From: Rhodocyclaceae bacterium
GTDB taxonomy: Bacteria > Pseudomonadota > Gammaproteobacteria > Burkholderiales > Rhodocyclaceae
Assembly (NCBI GenBank): GCA_027492775.1
Contig: JAPUEC010000233.1
Span: 1-37,526, forward strand
Reading direction: 5' to 3'
DNA length: 37,526 nt
A program made the translations under genes and the position numbers. Below, piece by piece: positions 26,171-34,838 of the stretch. The notes below the pieces were generated by a model. That model worked only from the letters and a program-made list of their open reading frames with translations. It searched no databases and had not been told where the DNA came from. Each line of letters opens with the position of its first letter. Within the stretch, counting starts at the first letter, position 1.

Positions 26171-28051
26171 ATGGCTTTGTTTCAGATCGCCGAGCCCGGC
26201 GAATCGGCGGCGCCGCACGAGCATAAGCTCGCCGTTGGCATCGATCTCGGCACGACCAATTCCCTGGTGGCGACCGTCCGCAGCGGCATGTCCGTCGCGC
26301 TTTCCGACGATCACGGCCGGGCGCTGCTGCCTTCGGTGGTGCGCTACCTCCCGGATGGCAGTACCGCCATCGGTCACGACGCCCAGGCCCATCAATCGCG
26401 CGACGCCAAGAACACCATCGTTTCGGTCAAGCGCTTCATGGGACGCGGCGTCAGCGACATCGCCCATGTGGAATCCATGCCCTACGACTTCGTCGATGCG
26501 CCGGGAATGCTCAAGTTGAAGACCTGCGTCGGCGCCAAGAGCCCGGTTGAAGTTTCCGCCGAGATTCTCCGTAGTCTTCGCCTGCGTGCCGAAGCGGCAT
26601 TGGGCGGCGAATTGATGGGCGCCGTCATTACCGTTCCCGCCTATTTCGACGACGCGCAGCGCCAGGCGACCAAGGATGCGGCGAAGCTCGCCGGGCTGAA
26701 CGTGCTGCGCCTGCTCAATGAGCCAACGGCCGCCGCCATTGCCTACGGGCTCGACAATGCCGCGGAAGGCATCTACGCCGTCTATGACCTGGGCGGGGGC
26801 ACCTTCGACATTTCCATTCTCAAGCTCACCAAGGGCGTTTTCGAAGTGCTGGCCACCGGCGGCGACTCGGCGCTGGGCGGCGACGACTTCGACCAGCGCG
26901 TATTCTGCTGGATGCTGGAGCAGGCGCGCCCCGAACCGCTTTCTCCGCACGACGCGCGGCTGCTCATGATGCGGGCGCGAGAAGCCAAGGAATTCCTGAC
27001 CTATCATTCCGAGGCGCCGGTGACAGCCCAGCTCTCTACCGGTGAAACCATCGACCTCAGGCTCGACGTCGATACTTTCGTCGGGATCACCCATCCGTTG
27101 ATCTCGAAGACGCTGCAATCCGTGCGCAAAGCCCTGCGTGACGCGGGATTGAAGCCGGCGGACATCAAGGGCGTGGTCATGGTGGGTGGGGCGACCCGTA
27201 TCCCCCAGGTACAGCATGCCGTGGGTGAATTTTTCGGGCAGGAGCCGCTGACCAACCTCGACCCGGACAAGGTCGTGGCGCTCGGTGCGGCGACCCAGGC
27301 CAATCTGCTGGTCGGCAACCATACCGGTGACGACGACTGGCTGCTGCTCGACGTCATCCCGCTCTCTCTCGGTCTGGAAACCATGGGCGGGCTGGTGGAA
27401 AAGATCATTCCTCGCAACTCCACCATTCCGGTGGCGCGCGCCCAGGAATTCACCACCTTCAAGGACGGCCAGACCGCCATGGCGATCCACGTCGTCCAGG
27501 GCGAGCGCGAGTTGGTGGATGACTGCCGCTCGCTGGCGCGTTTCGAGTTGCGCGGCATCCCGCCCATGGTGGCCGGCGCGGCGCGTATCCGCGTCACCTT
27601 CCAGGTCGATGCCGACGGGCTGCTGTCGGTGACGGCGCGCGAGCAGACCACCGGGGTCGAGGCGCATATCACCGTCAAGCCTTCCTATGGCCTTTCCGAC
27701 GACGAGGTGAGCGACATGCTCAAGGACTCCATGGAGCACGCCAAGGATGATGCCTTCCGCCGTGCCCTCAAGGAAGCCCAGGTCGAGGCCCAGCGCCTGA
27801 TCGAAGCGACGCAGGCCGCCATGGAGGAAGATCCGCATCTGCTCTCGGTGGAAGAAAAGGCGGGCATCGACGCCGCCATCGAAAAACTCCGCCTTGCCAT
27901 GTTGGGCGAAAACCGCAGGACCATGAACCTGGCGATGGATGATCTGGGCTATGAAACCCAGCAGTTCGCGCAGCGACGCATGGATCAGAGCATCAAGAAA
28001 GTGCTGTCCGGACGTAAGGTCGGCGATTTGAATATCGAGGAGAGGCAATGA
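26171..28051 (+). CDS. hscA: Hsp70-type chaperone HscA
   Basis: HscA is the specialised Hsp70 that acts on the LPPVK motif of IscU to release assembled clusters. The 626-residue protein shows the phosphate loop [13 protein letters not shown], the segment [14 protein letters not shown], the [10 protein letters not shown] region, and the substrate domain after [17 protein letters not shown]. It has a short N-terminal extension ([18 protein letters not shown]), as in E. coli HscA, and lacks the long acidic C-tail of DnaK. It overlaps fdx by four bases (ATGA). Confidence 0.97.
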   Translation: MALFQIAEPGESAAPHEHKLAVGIDLGTTNSLVATVRSGMSVALSDDHGRALLPSVVRYLPDGSTAIGHDAQAHQSRDAKNTIVSVKRFMGRGVSDIAHVESMPYDFVDAPGMLKLKTCVGAKSPVEVSAEILRSLRLRAEAALGGELMGAVITVPAYFDDAQRQATKDAAKLAGLNVLRLLNEPTAAAIAYGLDNAAEGIYAVYDLGGGTFDISILKLTKGVFEVLATGGDSALGGDDFDQRVFCWMLEQARPEPLSPHDARLLMMRAREAKEFLTYHSEAPVTAQLSTGETIDLRLDVDTFVGITHPLISKTLQSVRKALRDAGLKPADIKGVVMVGGATRIPQVQHAVGEFFGQEPLTNLDPDKVVALGAATQANLLVGNHTGDDDWLLLDVIPLSLGLETMGGLVEKIIPRNSTIPVARAQEFTTFKDGQTAMAIHVVQGERELVDDCRSLARFELRGIPPMVAGAARIRVTFQVDADGLLSVTAREQTTGVEAHITVKPSYGLSDDEVSDMLKDSMEHAKDDAFRRALKEAQVEAQRLIEATQAAMEEDPHLLSVEEKAGIDAAIEKLRLAMLGENRRTMNLAMDDLGYETQQFAQRRMDQSIKKVLSGRKVGDLNIEERQ

Positions 28052-28389
28052 CCCAGTTGATCGTGCTGCCGCACGCCGAGCTTTGCCCCGAGGGCACCAT
28101 CATCGAAGCGCAAGCCGGCAAGTCGATCTGCGAGAGCCTGCTTGCCAACGGCGTCGAGCTCGAGCACGCCTGCGAGATGTCATGCGCCTGCACCACTTGC
28201 CATGTGATCGTGCGCGAAGGTTTCGAGACCCTGGAACCGGCTGAGGAACTGGAAGAGGATTTGCTGGACAAAGCCTGGGGGCTGGAGCCCAATTCCCGCT
28301 TGGGTTGCCAGGCGGTTGTCGGCGAAACACCGCTGGTAGTCGAGATCCCGCGCTACTCGATCAACATGACCAAGGAGGGCAAGCGATGA
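28048..28389 (+). CDS. fdx: [2Fe-2S] ferredoxin of the Isc system
   Basis: This 113-residue ferredoxin donates electrons for cluster assembly. The ligands are Cys42, Cys48, Cys51 and Cys87 ([13 protein letters not shown] and RLGCQAVV), with the additional non-ligand Cys46 also seen in E. coli Fdx. Acidic segments ([16 protein letters not shown]) form the partner-binding surface. Its start overlaps the hscA stop by ATGA, and its stop overlaps iscX, so translation is tightly coupled. Confidence 0.97.
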   Translation: MTQLIVLPHAELCPEGTIIEAQAGKSICESLLANGVELEHACEMSCACTTCHVIVREGFETLEPAEELEEDLLDKAWGLEPNSRLGCQAVVGETPLVVEIPRYSINMTKEGKR

Positions 28390-28580
28390 AATGGACTGAT
28401 ATCAACGATATCGCCATCGAACTGGCGGAGGCCCACCCGGAACGCAACCCGATGCAGGTCAACTTCGTCGATCTGCGTGCCTGGGTGCTGGCGCTGCCCG
28501 GGTTCGACGATGATCCGAGCCGCTGCGGCGAAAAAATTCTCGAAGCGATTCAGCAGGCCTGGATCGACGAAGTCGCCTGA
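28386..28580 (+). CDS. iscX: IscX protein
   Basis: IscX (YfhJ) is a small acidic protein that binds IscS and iron and modulates the rate of cluster assembly. The 64-residue frame begins [19 protein letters not shown] and ends EAIQQAWIDEVA, matching the family (e.g. the PLxVRFVDLHxWV middle region is present as NFVDLRAWVLAL). The start is the ATG at 28386 overlapping the fdx stop; upstream in-frame starts lie inside fdx. It ends the operon; no terminator is visible in the 9 bases before the convergent gene. Confidence 0.95.
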   Translation: MKWTDINDIAIELAEAHPERNPMQVNFVDLRAWVLALPGFDDDPSRCGEKILEAIQQAWIDEVA

Positions 28581-28589
28581 ACCGCGTTG

Positions 28590-28802
28590 CTATTCGGCAA
28601 CCGCCTCGGCATCAACAAAGCGCCAACGTAAGTTTTCCGCGGCAATCAGCGGCAGCAAGGCCGTGAATTCCGCGCTGGGAGTCGCATCCCTGAATACCAC
28701 CGCCTGCGGCGGCCGTGCTTGCATGGTTGCCGCGCGGGTGGCGCCGGCGATGCGCTCCAGCAAAAAAGTGGGCAGCGCGCCGCCCTCGACGATCAAATCC
28801 AC
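28590..28802 (-). CDS. Small uncharacterised protein
   Basis: A 70-residue frame begins VDLIVEGGALPTFLLE and ends WRFVDAEAVAE. The GTG start comes directly after the stop of the DUF1015 gene (TGAGTG), so it may be translated by coupling. It has no membrane segment, cysteine motif or family that I recognise; the composition is ordinary, with an alanine-rich centre. It ends 9 bases from iscX, tail to tail. It may be a genuine small gene or a remnant. Confidence 0.5.
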   Translation of the reverse strand: MDLIVEGGALPTFLLERIAGATRAATMQARPPQAVVFRDATPSAEFTALLPLIAAENLRWRFVDAEAVAE

Positions 28803-30032
28803 TCAATCGATGACGTGGGAAACCAGGCCGTCGGCCAGCTTGGGTTCGAACCACGTCGATTTCGGCGGCATGACCTGGCCGGAATCGGCCACTGCCATCA
28901 GATCGGTCATGCGAGTGGCGTGCATGGCGAACGCGACGGCCATTTCGCCGCTGTTGACGCGGCGTTCGAGTTCCGCCAAGCCGCGGATGCCGCCGACGAA
29001 ATCGATGCGTTTGTCGCGGCGCAGGTCGGCGATGCTGAGGATGGGCGCCAGCAGGTAATCGGAAAGCAGGCTGACGTCCAGGCGCTTGACCGGGTCCTGC
29101 GCGGGAATCAGCTGCGACTGGATCTCCAGGCGATACCAACGACCGCCCAGATACATTCCCACCACGCCCGACTTTTCCGGATGCACTTGGCTATTGGCGG
29201 GGCTGACGCTGAAGAATTCGCCGACCCGGCCGAGGAAGGCTTCCTGCGTCAGGCCGTTGAGATCGCGAACGACGCGGTTGTAATCCATGATGCGCATCTC
29301 ATGCGCGGGAAAAATCACCGAGAGAAAGTGTTCGGCGCTGGCCGGGGCGTTCCTGCCGCGCCTGGCCGCAGCCACCCGCGAAGCGGCGGCCGATCGGTGA
29401 TGGCCATCGGCGATGTAGAGGCTGGGCATGGCATCGAAAACCGCCGTGATGCGGGCGATTGCCGCGGCATCCTCGATTTTCCAGATGGTATGGCGCACGC
29501 CGCCGTCGGCGGTCACGTCGGCAACCGGTGCCGTTTGAGTCGCCTGGGCGATCAGGGCATCGGCTTCCGGGCTCTCGGGATAAGCCAGCAGCACCGGCCC
29601 GGTCTGTGCATTGAGCGCTTCTATCTGGCGGACCCGGTCGTCTTCCTTGTCCGGACGGGTGAATTCGTGCTTGCGGATGCGGTTGCTGTCGTAATCGGCA
29701 ACGGAAGCCGCCGCAACGATGCCGGTTTGCACTTGATCGCCCATCACCAGGCGGTAAGCGTAATAGCAGGGCGCTTCGTCGCGGGTCAGGACGCTTTCGG
29801 CGATCATGCGTTGGAAGTTTTCGGCCGACTTGGCGTAAACATCAGCGGAATAAGGATCGGTTTCCGGCGGCAAGTCGATTTCGGCCTTGGAAACGTGGAG
29901 AAAGCTCCTTGGGAGATCGGCCGCACGCTGGCGCGCCTCATCGCTCGAAAGAACGTCGTAAGGCGGAGCAGCAACATCGGCGGCGCAGGTGGCCGCGGGA
30001 CGCAAACCTTTGAAGGGCAGGATGAGAGACAT
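28803..30032 (-). CDS. DUF1015 family protein
   Basis: The 409-residue protein belongs to DUF1015, whose members occur widely but have no established reaction. Visible conserved pieces are the start LILPFKGLRP, VAAPPYDVLSSDEAR, SFLHVSKAEID and the histidine-rich signature YIADGHHRSAAASR near the middle. The C-terminal part contains KRIDFVGG and MPPKSTWFEPKLADGL, which are also typical of the family. No signal peptide or membrane segment is seen. It lies 63 bases after the DAHP synthase gene on the same strand and may share its transcript. The ribosome site is weak. Confidence 0.85.
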   Translation of the reverse strand: MSLILPFKGLRPAATCAADVAAPPYDVLSSDEARQRAADLPRSFLHVSKAEIDLPPETDPYSADVYAKSAENFQRMIAESVLTRDEAPCYYAYRLVMGDQVQTGIVAAASVADYDSNRIRKHEFTRPDKEDDRVRQIEALNAQTGPVLLAYPESPEADALIAQATQTAPVADVTADGGVRHTIWKIEDAAAIARITAVFDAMPSLYIADGHHRSAAASRVAAARRGRNAPASAEHFLSVIFPAHEMRIMDYNRVVRDLNGLTQEAFLGRVGEFFSVSPANSQVHPEKSGVVGMYLGGRWYRLEIQSQLIPAQDPVKRLDVSLLSDYLLAPILSIADLRRDKRIDFVGGIRGLAELERRVNSGEMAVAFAMHATRMTDLMAVADSGQVMPPKSTWFEPKLADGLVSHVID

Positions 30033-30095
30033 GGTTTTCTTTTTAAGTGTGCCGGCGATGGCGAGATCGTTATGGATATTGGGCGGCCGCGGCGC

Positions 30096-31169
30096 TCAAG
30101 ACATGCGTTCAGGCAGGATGTCGCGGAGCAAGGTGGCGGCGTCGCGCAGCATGTGTTCCGTGGACTCCCAATCAAGGCAGCCGTCCGTCACAGAGCAGCC
30201 GTAGCGCAGTTGCGCCAGATCGGCGGGAATGGGCTGGTTGCCGGCCTCGATGTTGGATTCGATCATGACGCCGACCAGCGATTTGTTGCCGCAGCGGATC
30301 TGGTTGACGATGTCGCTCATCACCAGCGGCTGCAATTCCGGCTTCTTGTAGCTGTTGGCATGTGAGCAATCGACCACCAGGTTGGCCGGGAGCTTGGCCT
30401 TGGTCAGCGCCTGTTCGGCGAGCGAGACCGAAACCGTGTCGTAATTGGGACGTCCTTCGCCGCCGCGCAGCACGACATGGCCGTGCGGATTACCGCGCGT
30501 GCGGACGATGGAAACCTTGCCCTGGCCATTCACGCCCAGGAAGGAATGCGGCTTGGAGGCGGAGAGGATGGCATTGACGGCGACGGAGAGATCGCCACTG
30601 GTCCCGTTCTTGAAGCCCACCGGCGTTGAAAGCCCGGAAGACATCTCCCGGTGGGTCTGCGATTCGGTGGTCCGGGCGCCAATGGCCGTCCAGGCGATCA
30701 AGTCGCCGTAATACTGTGGCGCCGTCGGATCGAGCGCTTCGGTCCCCGCCGGCAAACCGAGTTCATTGATTGCAAGCAGGAACTCCCGGGCCTTCTCCAT
30801 GCCGACATCGACGCGAAAGGAATCGTCCATGAAGGGGTCGTTGATATAACCCTTCCAGCCGGTGGTGGTCCGTGGTTTTTCGAAATACACGCGCATCACC
30901 AGGAAGAGGGTATCGCCGATTTCGTCCGCCAATTTCTTGAGACGCCGCGCGTAATCGATCCCGCCGACCGGATCATGCACCGAGCAGGGGCCGACAACGA
31001 CAAAGAGGCGATGGTCCTTGCGGTCGAGAATGCGGCGGAGGGTCTCCCGGCCTTCATCCACCGTGCGCTCTGCAACACTGGAAATGGGAACGCGGCGATG
31101 GATCTCATCCGGCGTCGGCATGACGTCGAAGGCGGTGACGTTGATGTTTTCGAGATTGCGTTCGGTCAT
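30096..31169 (-). CDS. aroG: 3-deoxy-7-phosphoheptulonate (DAHP) synthase, type I
   Basis: DAHP synthase joins phosphoenolpyruvate and erythrose 4-phosphate, the first step of aromatic amino-acid synthesis. The 357-residue protein begins MTERNLENINVTAFDVMPTP and shows FVVVGPCSVHDP, YFEKPRTTTGWKG, IGARTTESQTHREM, GFKNGTSGD and DCSHANSYKK, the AroF/G/H signatures. Which amino acid feeds back on it cannot be read safely, so aroG is used as the generic symbol. The start at 31169 fits the family; an open frame continuing upstream to 31670 runs into mfd and is not coding. No Shine-Dalgarno is obvious. Confidence 0.94.
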   Translation of the reverse strand: MTERNLENINVTAFDVMPTPDEIHRRVPISSVAERTVDEGRETLRRILDRKDHRLFVVVGPCSVHDPVGGIDYARRLKKLADEIGDTLFLVMRVYFEKPRTTTGWKGYINDPFMDDSFRVDVGMEKAREFLLAINELGLPAGTEALDPTAPQYYGDLIAWTAIGARTTESQTHREMSSGLSTPVGFKNGTSGDLSVAVNAILSASKPHSFLGVNGQGKVSIVRTRGNPHGHVVLRGGEGRPNYDTVSVSLAEQALTKAKLPANLVVDCSHANSYKKPELQPLVMSDIVNQIRCGNKSLVGVMIESNIEAGNQPIPADLAQLRYGCSVTDGCLDWESTEHMLRDAATLLRDILPERMS

Positions 31170-31187
31170 GCGGAAATATTCGCTTAA

Positions 31188-31205
31188 TCTGTGGGGTCTG
31201 TGGGG
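31188..31205. repeat. Perfect 9-bp tandem repeat before aroG
   Basis: TCTGTGGGG occurs twice head to tail (31188-31196 and 31197-31205), in the aroG leader about 19 bases before its start on the minus strand, where it reads CCCCACAGA twice. It may be an operator pair or a slippage product. Confidence 0.6.
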
Positions 31206-31240
31206 AGGCGACCGGCATTTTTCTTGAACGCCGGTCTGCC
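31206..31240 (-). promoter_or_regulatory. Hairpin in the aroG leader
   Basis: GACCGGC (31210-31216) and GCCGGTC (31230-31236) pair around a 13-base loop, and AGGC/GCCT extends the stem across a small internal loop. It falls between the predicted promoter and the start codon of aroG. No leader peptide rich in aromatic residues is seen, and no T-run follows in the direction of transcription. Confidence 0.4.
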
Positions 31241-31246
31241 TCGCGA

Positions 31247-31255
31247 ATTGTAGCA
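31247..31255 (-). promoter_or_regulatory. Possible extended -10 promoter for aroG
   Basis: On the minus strand TGCTACAAT (31255-31247) fits the extended -10 form TGnTATAAT, with no good -35. The perfect palindrome CGGGAGCTCCCG (31261-31272) lies just upstream, between the mfd stop and this element, and could be a weak mfd terminator or a binding site. Confidence 0.35.
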
Positions 31256-31285
31256 AAAGGCGGGAGCTCCCGAAGGGTCCGACGA

Positions 31286-34200
31286 CTATTGCATAAGCGT
31301 GCGCATCAAGTTTCGAACGTTGGTCAACTTCTCGGCGAGCGAAGGCGAATGGCAAGTCAGCACCAGTTTGTCTTGCCCGGCCAGTTTGTAATTCCGGTTC
31401 TTCTGGATCAACTGGATGATCTTGATCGGTTCGACCGCCGGATTGGGACCGAATTGCATCGCGATCTGGTCGATAGTGGCATCCAGTTTTTGCACGCCCA
31501 GCGGCTTGGCCAGCAGGCGCACGCGGTGGGTGGCGATGAGCGACTGGCCTTGTGGCGGCAATTCGCCGAAACGGTCGATCAGCTCTTCCTGGAGCGCGTT
31601 GATGTCCTCTTCCTGCTCGCAATTGGCGAGGCGTTTGTAGAGCGTCAGGCGCTCGTGCACATCCGGGCAATAAGCATCGGGCAGGAGGGCGGGGGTGTGG
31701 AGATTGATTTCGGTTGCGATGCCGAGCGGCTGGGTGATATCCGGCTCCTTGCCCTGCTTCAAGGCCGCCACGGCGCGATTGAGCATCTCGCTGTAAAGAC
31801 TGAAGCCGACCTCGTGCATCTCGCCCGACTGGTTCTCCCCCAGCACCTCGCCAGCGCCGCGGATTTCAAGGTCATGCATGGCGAGATAAAACCCGGAGCC
31901 GAGTTCTTCCATGGCCTGGATAGCTTCGAGGCGCAGCCGAGCCTGCTTGCTCATCGACTTTGCATCCTGCACCAGAAGGTAGGCATAGGCCTGGTGGTGC
32001 GAACGGCCGACCCGGCCGCGCAATTGGTGCAGTTGCGCCAGCCCGAACTTCTCGGCGCGGTTGATGAGAATGGTATTGGCGTGCGGATTGTCGATACCGG
32101 TTTCGATGATGGTAGTGCAGAGCAGCAGGTTGGCGCGTTGTTGGGTGAAGTCACGCATGACGCGCTCGAGTTCGCGCTCGTTCATCTGGCCGTGGCCGAT
32201 GACGATTCGCGCCTCCGGCACCAGCTTCTCCAGCTTTTCGCGCAGGTTGGCGATGGTGTCGACCTCGTTGTGCAGAAAATACACTTGCCCGCCGCGCTTC
32301 AGTTCGCGTAGCACCGCCTCGCGGATGATGCCGTCGGAGAAGGTGCTGACGAAGGTCTTGATCGCCAGGCGCTTTTGCGGCGCGGTGGCGATGGCGGAAA
32401 AGTCGCGCAGGCCTTCCATGCTCATCGCCAGAGTGCGCGGAATGGGCGTGGCGGTGAGGGTCAGTACGTCAACCTCGGCGCGCAGCGATTTGAGCGCTTC
32501 CTTTTGGCGGACGCCGAAGCGATGTTCCTCGTCGATGACGACCAGGCCGAGATTGGCGAACTTGACTTCCTTGCCGAGCAACTTGTGGGTGCCGATGACG
32601 ATGTCGAGCCGACCGTCAGCCAGATCCTTCAGGGCTTGGGCGCTTTCCTTGGCGGTTTTGAAGCGCGAGATTTCGGCGATTTTCACCGGCCAATCGGCAA
32701 AGCGGTCGGAGAAGGTCTGGAAGTGCTGTTCGCAGAGCAGGGTGGTCGGGCATAGCACCGCCACCTGTTTGCCGCCGGCGACGGCGCAAAAGGCCGCGCG
32801 CAGCGCCACCTCCGTCTTGCCGAAGCCAACGTCGCCGCAAACCAGCCGGTCCATCGGCTTGCCCGAGCGCATGTCCTCGATGACGGCGGCGATGGCTTGC
32901 GCCTGGTCCGGTGTTTCCTCGAAACCGAAGCCGTCGGCGAAGGCCTCGTAATCGGTTTCCTTGAAGGCAAAGGCATGGCCTTGGCGGGCAGCGCGTGCGG
33001 CATAGAGCGCCAGCAGTTCGGCGGCCGTGTCGCGCGCCTGCTCGGCGGCCTTGCGCTTGGCTTTTTCCCACTGACCGGAACCCAGCGCATGCAGCGGCGC
33101 CGTCTCCGGCTCGGCGCCGGAATAGCGTGAGATGACGTGGAGTTGGGAAACCGGAACAAAGAGCTTGGCGTCGTTGGCGTAATGGAGTTCGAGGAACTCC
33201 ATATTGCCCTCGCCGAGGTCGAGCCGCACGAGCCCCTTGTAGCGGCCGATGCCATGGTTTTCATGGACCACCGGATCATCGACCTTGAGTTCGGTGAGAT
33301 CCTTAAGCCAGTTGTCGAAACTCGCCTTGCGCTGCGATTCGCGCCGCGAACGGCGCGGCAGTCCGGCGTAAAGCTCGCTTTCGGTGATAAGAGTCAACGC
33401 ATCGCCGGCGCCGCTTGCGGTCGCCGGAAGTTGGAATCCGCCCTGCAAGGGCGCGACGGTCAGGGCGAGCTTGTCGTTGGTTGTGAGGAAATCCTCAAGG
33501 CTGGCAGTGATGGCGGGGTGGATGCCATGTTCGATCAGCATGGCGGCCAAGGTTTCGCGACGGCCCGGCGATTCGGCGATCAGGAGAATGCGGCCGGATG
33601 CGGATGCGATGAATCCCTTCAACGCGGCGAGCGGCGACTCGGCACGGCGGTCGATGGCGACCGGCGGTACCGGATTGGCGAATTCGCCCGCGCCTGGGTC
33701 GATCTGGATGCGGCCGTAGTGCTTTGCCGCGACGAAGAAATCCTCCGCGGTAAAAAAGAGTTCGCCCGGCGGCATCAGCGGCCGCGCCTTGTCGCCTTGG
33801 AGCAATTCGTAACGGGAACGGGCGTCGCGCCAGAAATTGGTGATGGCGGATGGCACGTCACCTTGCGTGACCAGTACCGCGTCGCTCGGCAAGTAATCGA
33901 AGAGGCTCGCGGTTTCATCGAAGAACAGCGGCAGGTAGTACTCGATGCCGGCAGGGGCGATGCCGCTGGAGACATCCTTGTAAATGCCGGACTTGGCCGG
34001 ATCGCCCTCGAACATTTCGCGGAAGCGCTGGCGGAAATGCGTGCGCCCCTTTTCGTCCAGCGGGAACTCGCGCGCCGGCAGGAGTCGGACGTCAGGCACC
34101 GGGAACAGACTGCGCTGGCTGTCGACATCGAAGGTTTTGATGGCTTCGATTTCGTTGTCGAAGAGGTCTAGCCGATAGGGCAACGCCGACCCCATCGGGA

Positions 34201-34723
34201 AGAGGTCGATCAATCCGCCGCGAATGGAGTATTCGCCCGGAGAGACGACCTGGGTGACATGGCTGTATCCGGCGAGGGTGATTTGCGCCCGGAATTTATC
34301 CGGGTCGAGCGCCTCACCCTTCTTGAAATTGAAGGTATAAGCGGCGAGAAAGGCGGATGGTGCCAGCCGGCCAATGGCGGTCGAGGCTGGCACCAGCAGC
34401 ACATCGACCTCCCCTTGCAGAGCATCCCACAGTGTGGCCAGTCGTTCCGAAATCAGGTCGTGATGCGGGGAAAAATGATCGTAGGGCAGGGTCTCCCAGT
34501 CGGGCAGAAGGCGTACCCGCAAACCGGGAGCGAACCAGGGAAGTTCTTCAAGCAGGCGCCGCGCATCCGCGGCATTGGCAGTGACCACGGCAAGCGCACG
34601 CCCGTGCTCGGCCAGCCGGGCAAGAACCATGGCGTCCGCCGACCCGGCGGGCAGATGAAGATCGACGCGATGCGGAGGCCTAGGCGGCGCGGGAAGGGAG
34701 AAAATCGGGAGAGGGGGAGGCAT
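31286..34723 (-). CDS. mfd: Transcription-repair coupling factor Mfd
   Basis: Mfd removes RNA polymerase stalled at DNA lesions and recruits the UvrA/UvrB repair proteins. The 1145-residue protein has the N-terminal UvrB-like module (about 1-340), a polymerase-interacting domain near 470-550 (LTELKVDDPVVHENHGIGRY), and a RecG-like translocase with Walker A CGDVGFGKTEVALRAAF and Walker B VVIDEEHRFGVRQKE. LTLTATPIPRTLAMS, QLHQLRGRVGRS and the C-terminal TRCF domain (LYKRLANCEQEEDINAL) follow. Length matches E. coli Mfd (1148). It is transcribed alone, divergent from the chemoreceptor gene. Confidence 0.97.
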   Translation of the reverse strand: MPPPLPIFSLPAPPRPPHRVDLHLPAGSADAMVLARLAEHGRALAVVTANAADARRLLEELPWFAPGLRVRLLPDWETLPYDHFSPHHDLISERLATLWDALQGEVDVLLVPASTAIGRLAPSAFLAAYTFNFKKGEALDPDKFRAQITLAGYSHVTQVVSPGEYSIRGGLIDLFPMGSALPYRLDLFDNEIEAIKTFDVDSQRSLFPVPDVRLLPAREFPLDEKGRTHFRQRFREMFEGDPAKSGIYKDVSSGIAPAGIEYYLPLFFDETASLFDYLPSDAVLVTQGDVPSAITNFWRDARSRYELLQGDKARPLMPPGELFFTAEDFFVAAKHYGRIQIDPGAGEFANPVPPVAIDRRAESPLAALKGFIASASGRILLIAESPGRRETLAAMLIEHGIHPAITASLEDFLTTNDKLALTVAPLQGGFQLPATASGAGDALTLITESELYAGLPRRSRRESQRKASFDNWLKDLTELKVDDPVVHENHGIGRYKGLVRLDLGEGNMEFLELHYANDAKLFVPVSQLHVISRYSGAEPETAPLHALGSGQWEKAKRKAAEQARDTAAELLALYAARAARQGHAFAFKETDYEAFADGFGFEETPDQAQAIAAVIEDMRSGKPMDRLVCGDVGFGKTEVALRAAFCAVAGGKQVAVLCPTTLLCEQHFQTFSDRFADWPVKIAEISRFKTAKESAQALKDLADGRLDIVIGTHKLLGKEVKFANLGLVVIDEEHRFGVRQKEALKSLRAEVDVLTLTATPIPRTLAMSMEGLRDFSAIATAPQKRLAIKTFVSTFSDGIIREAVLRELKRGGQVYFLHNEVDTIANLREKLEKLVPEARIVIGHGQMNERELERVMRDFTQQRANLLLCTTIIETGIDNPHANTILINRAEKFGLAQLHQLRGRVGRSHHQAYAYLLVQDAKSMSKQARLRLEAIQAMEELGSGFYLAMHDLEIRGAGEVLGENQSGEMHEVGFSLYSEMLNRAVAALKQGKEPDITQPLGIATEINLHTPALLPDAYCPDVHERLTLYKRLANCEQEEDINALQEELIDRFGELPPQGQSLIATHRVRLLAKPLGVQKLDATIDQIAMQFGPNPAVEPIKIIQLIQKNRNYKLAGQDKLVLTCHSPSLAEKLTNVRNLMRTLMQ

Positions 34724-34747
34724 ATCGAAATATTAGCTTGGGCGCCA

Positions 34748-34753
34748 ATTATA
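34748..34753 (-). promoter_or_regulatory. Consensus -10 element for mfd
   Basis: On the minus strand TATAAT (34753-34748) is a perfect -10 about 25 bases before the mfd ATG (34723). The sequence 17 bases upstream (GCGCCA) is a poor -35. The rest of the 34724-34838 gap holds the chemoreceptor ribosome site (GGGAG) and no clear sigma-28 or sigma-54 promoter. Confidence 0.35.
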
Positions 34754-34838
34754 CCGAGCGGCCCCCCTCCTGGCGCGGTACAAAAGGACTATCATCTATG
34801 CCAAAAATAATAACTTCACTTGGGTAGGGAGTTCCTTT

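Noticed and set aside
26102..28048. A 648-codon open frame antisense to hscA
   Set aside because: It is the mirror of a strongly conserved Hsp70 gene. Its translation is rich in histidine, glutamine and arginine with no recognisable domain, as expected for the reverse strand of GC-rich coding DNA.
28719..30365. A 548-codon open frame antisense to the DUF1015 gene and the end of aroG
   Set aside because: It crosses two well-supported genes on the other strand and shows no family features or ribosome site.
31170..31670. In-frame extension of aroG by 167 codons upstream
   Set aside because: It overlaps the end of mfd, has low-quality composition, and the DAHP synthase family begins at the ATG at 31169.
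33137..34171. A 344-codon open frame antisense to mfd
   Set aside because: It lies wholly within the conserved N-terminal part of mfd and has no domain or start signal of its own.
34724..34838. A sigma-54 or sigma-28 promoter for the chemoreceptor gene
   Set aside because: TGGCGCG near 34771 lacks the paired TTGC element, and no TAAAGTTT/GCCGATAA pair is present.
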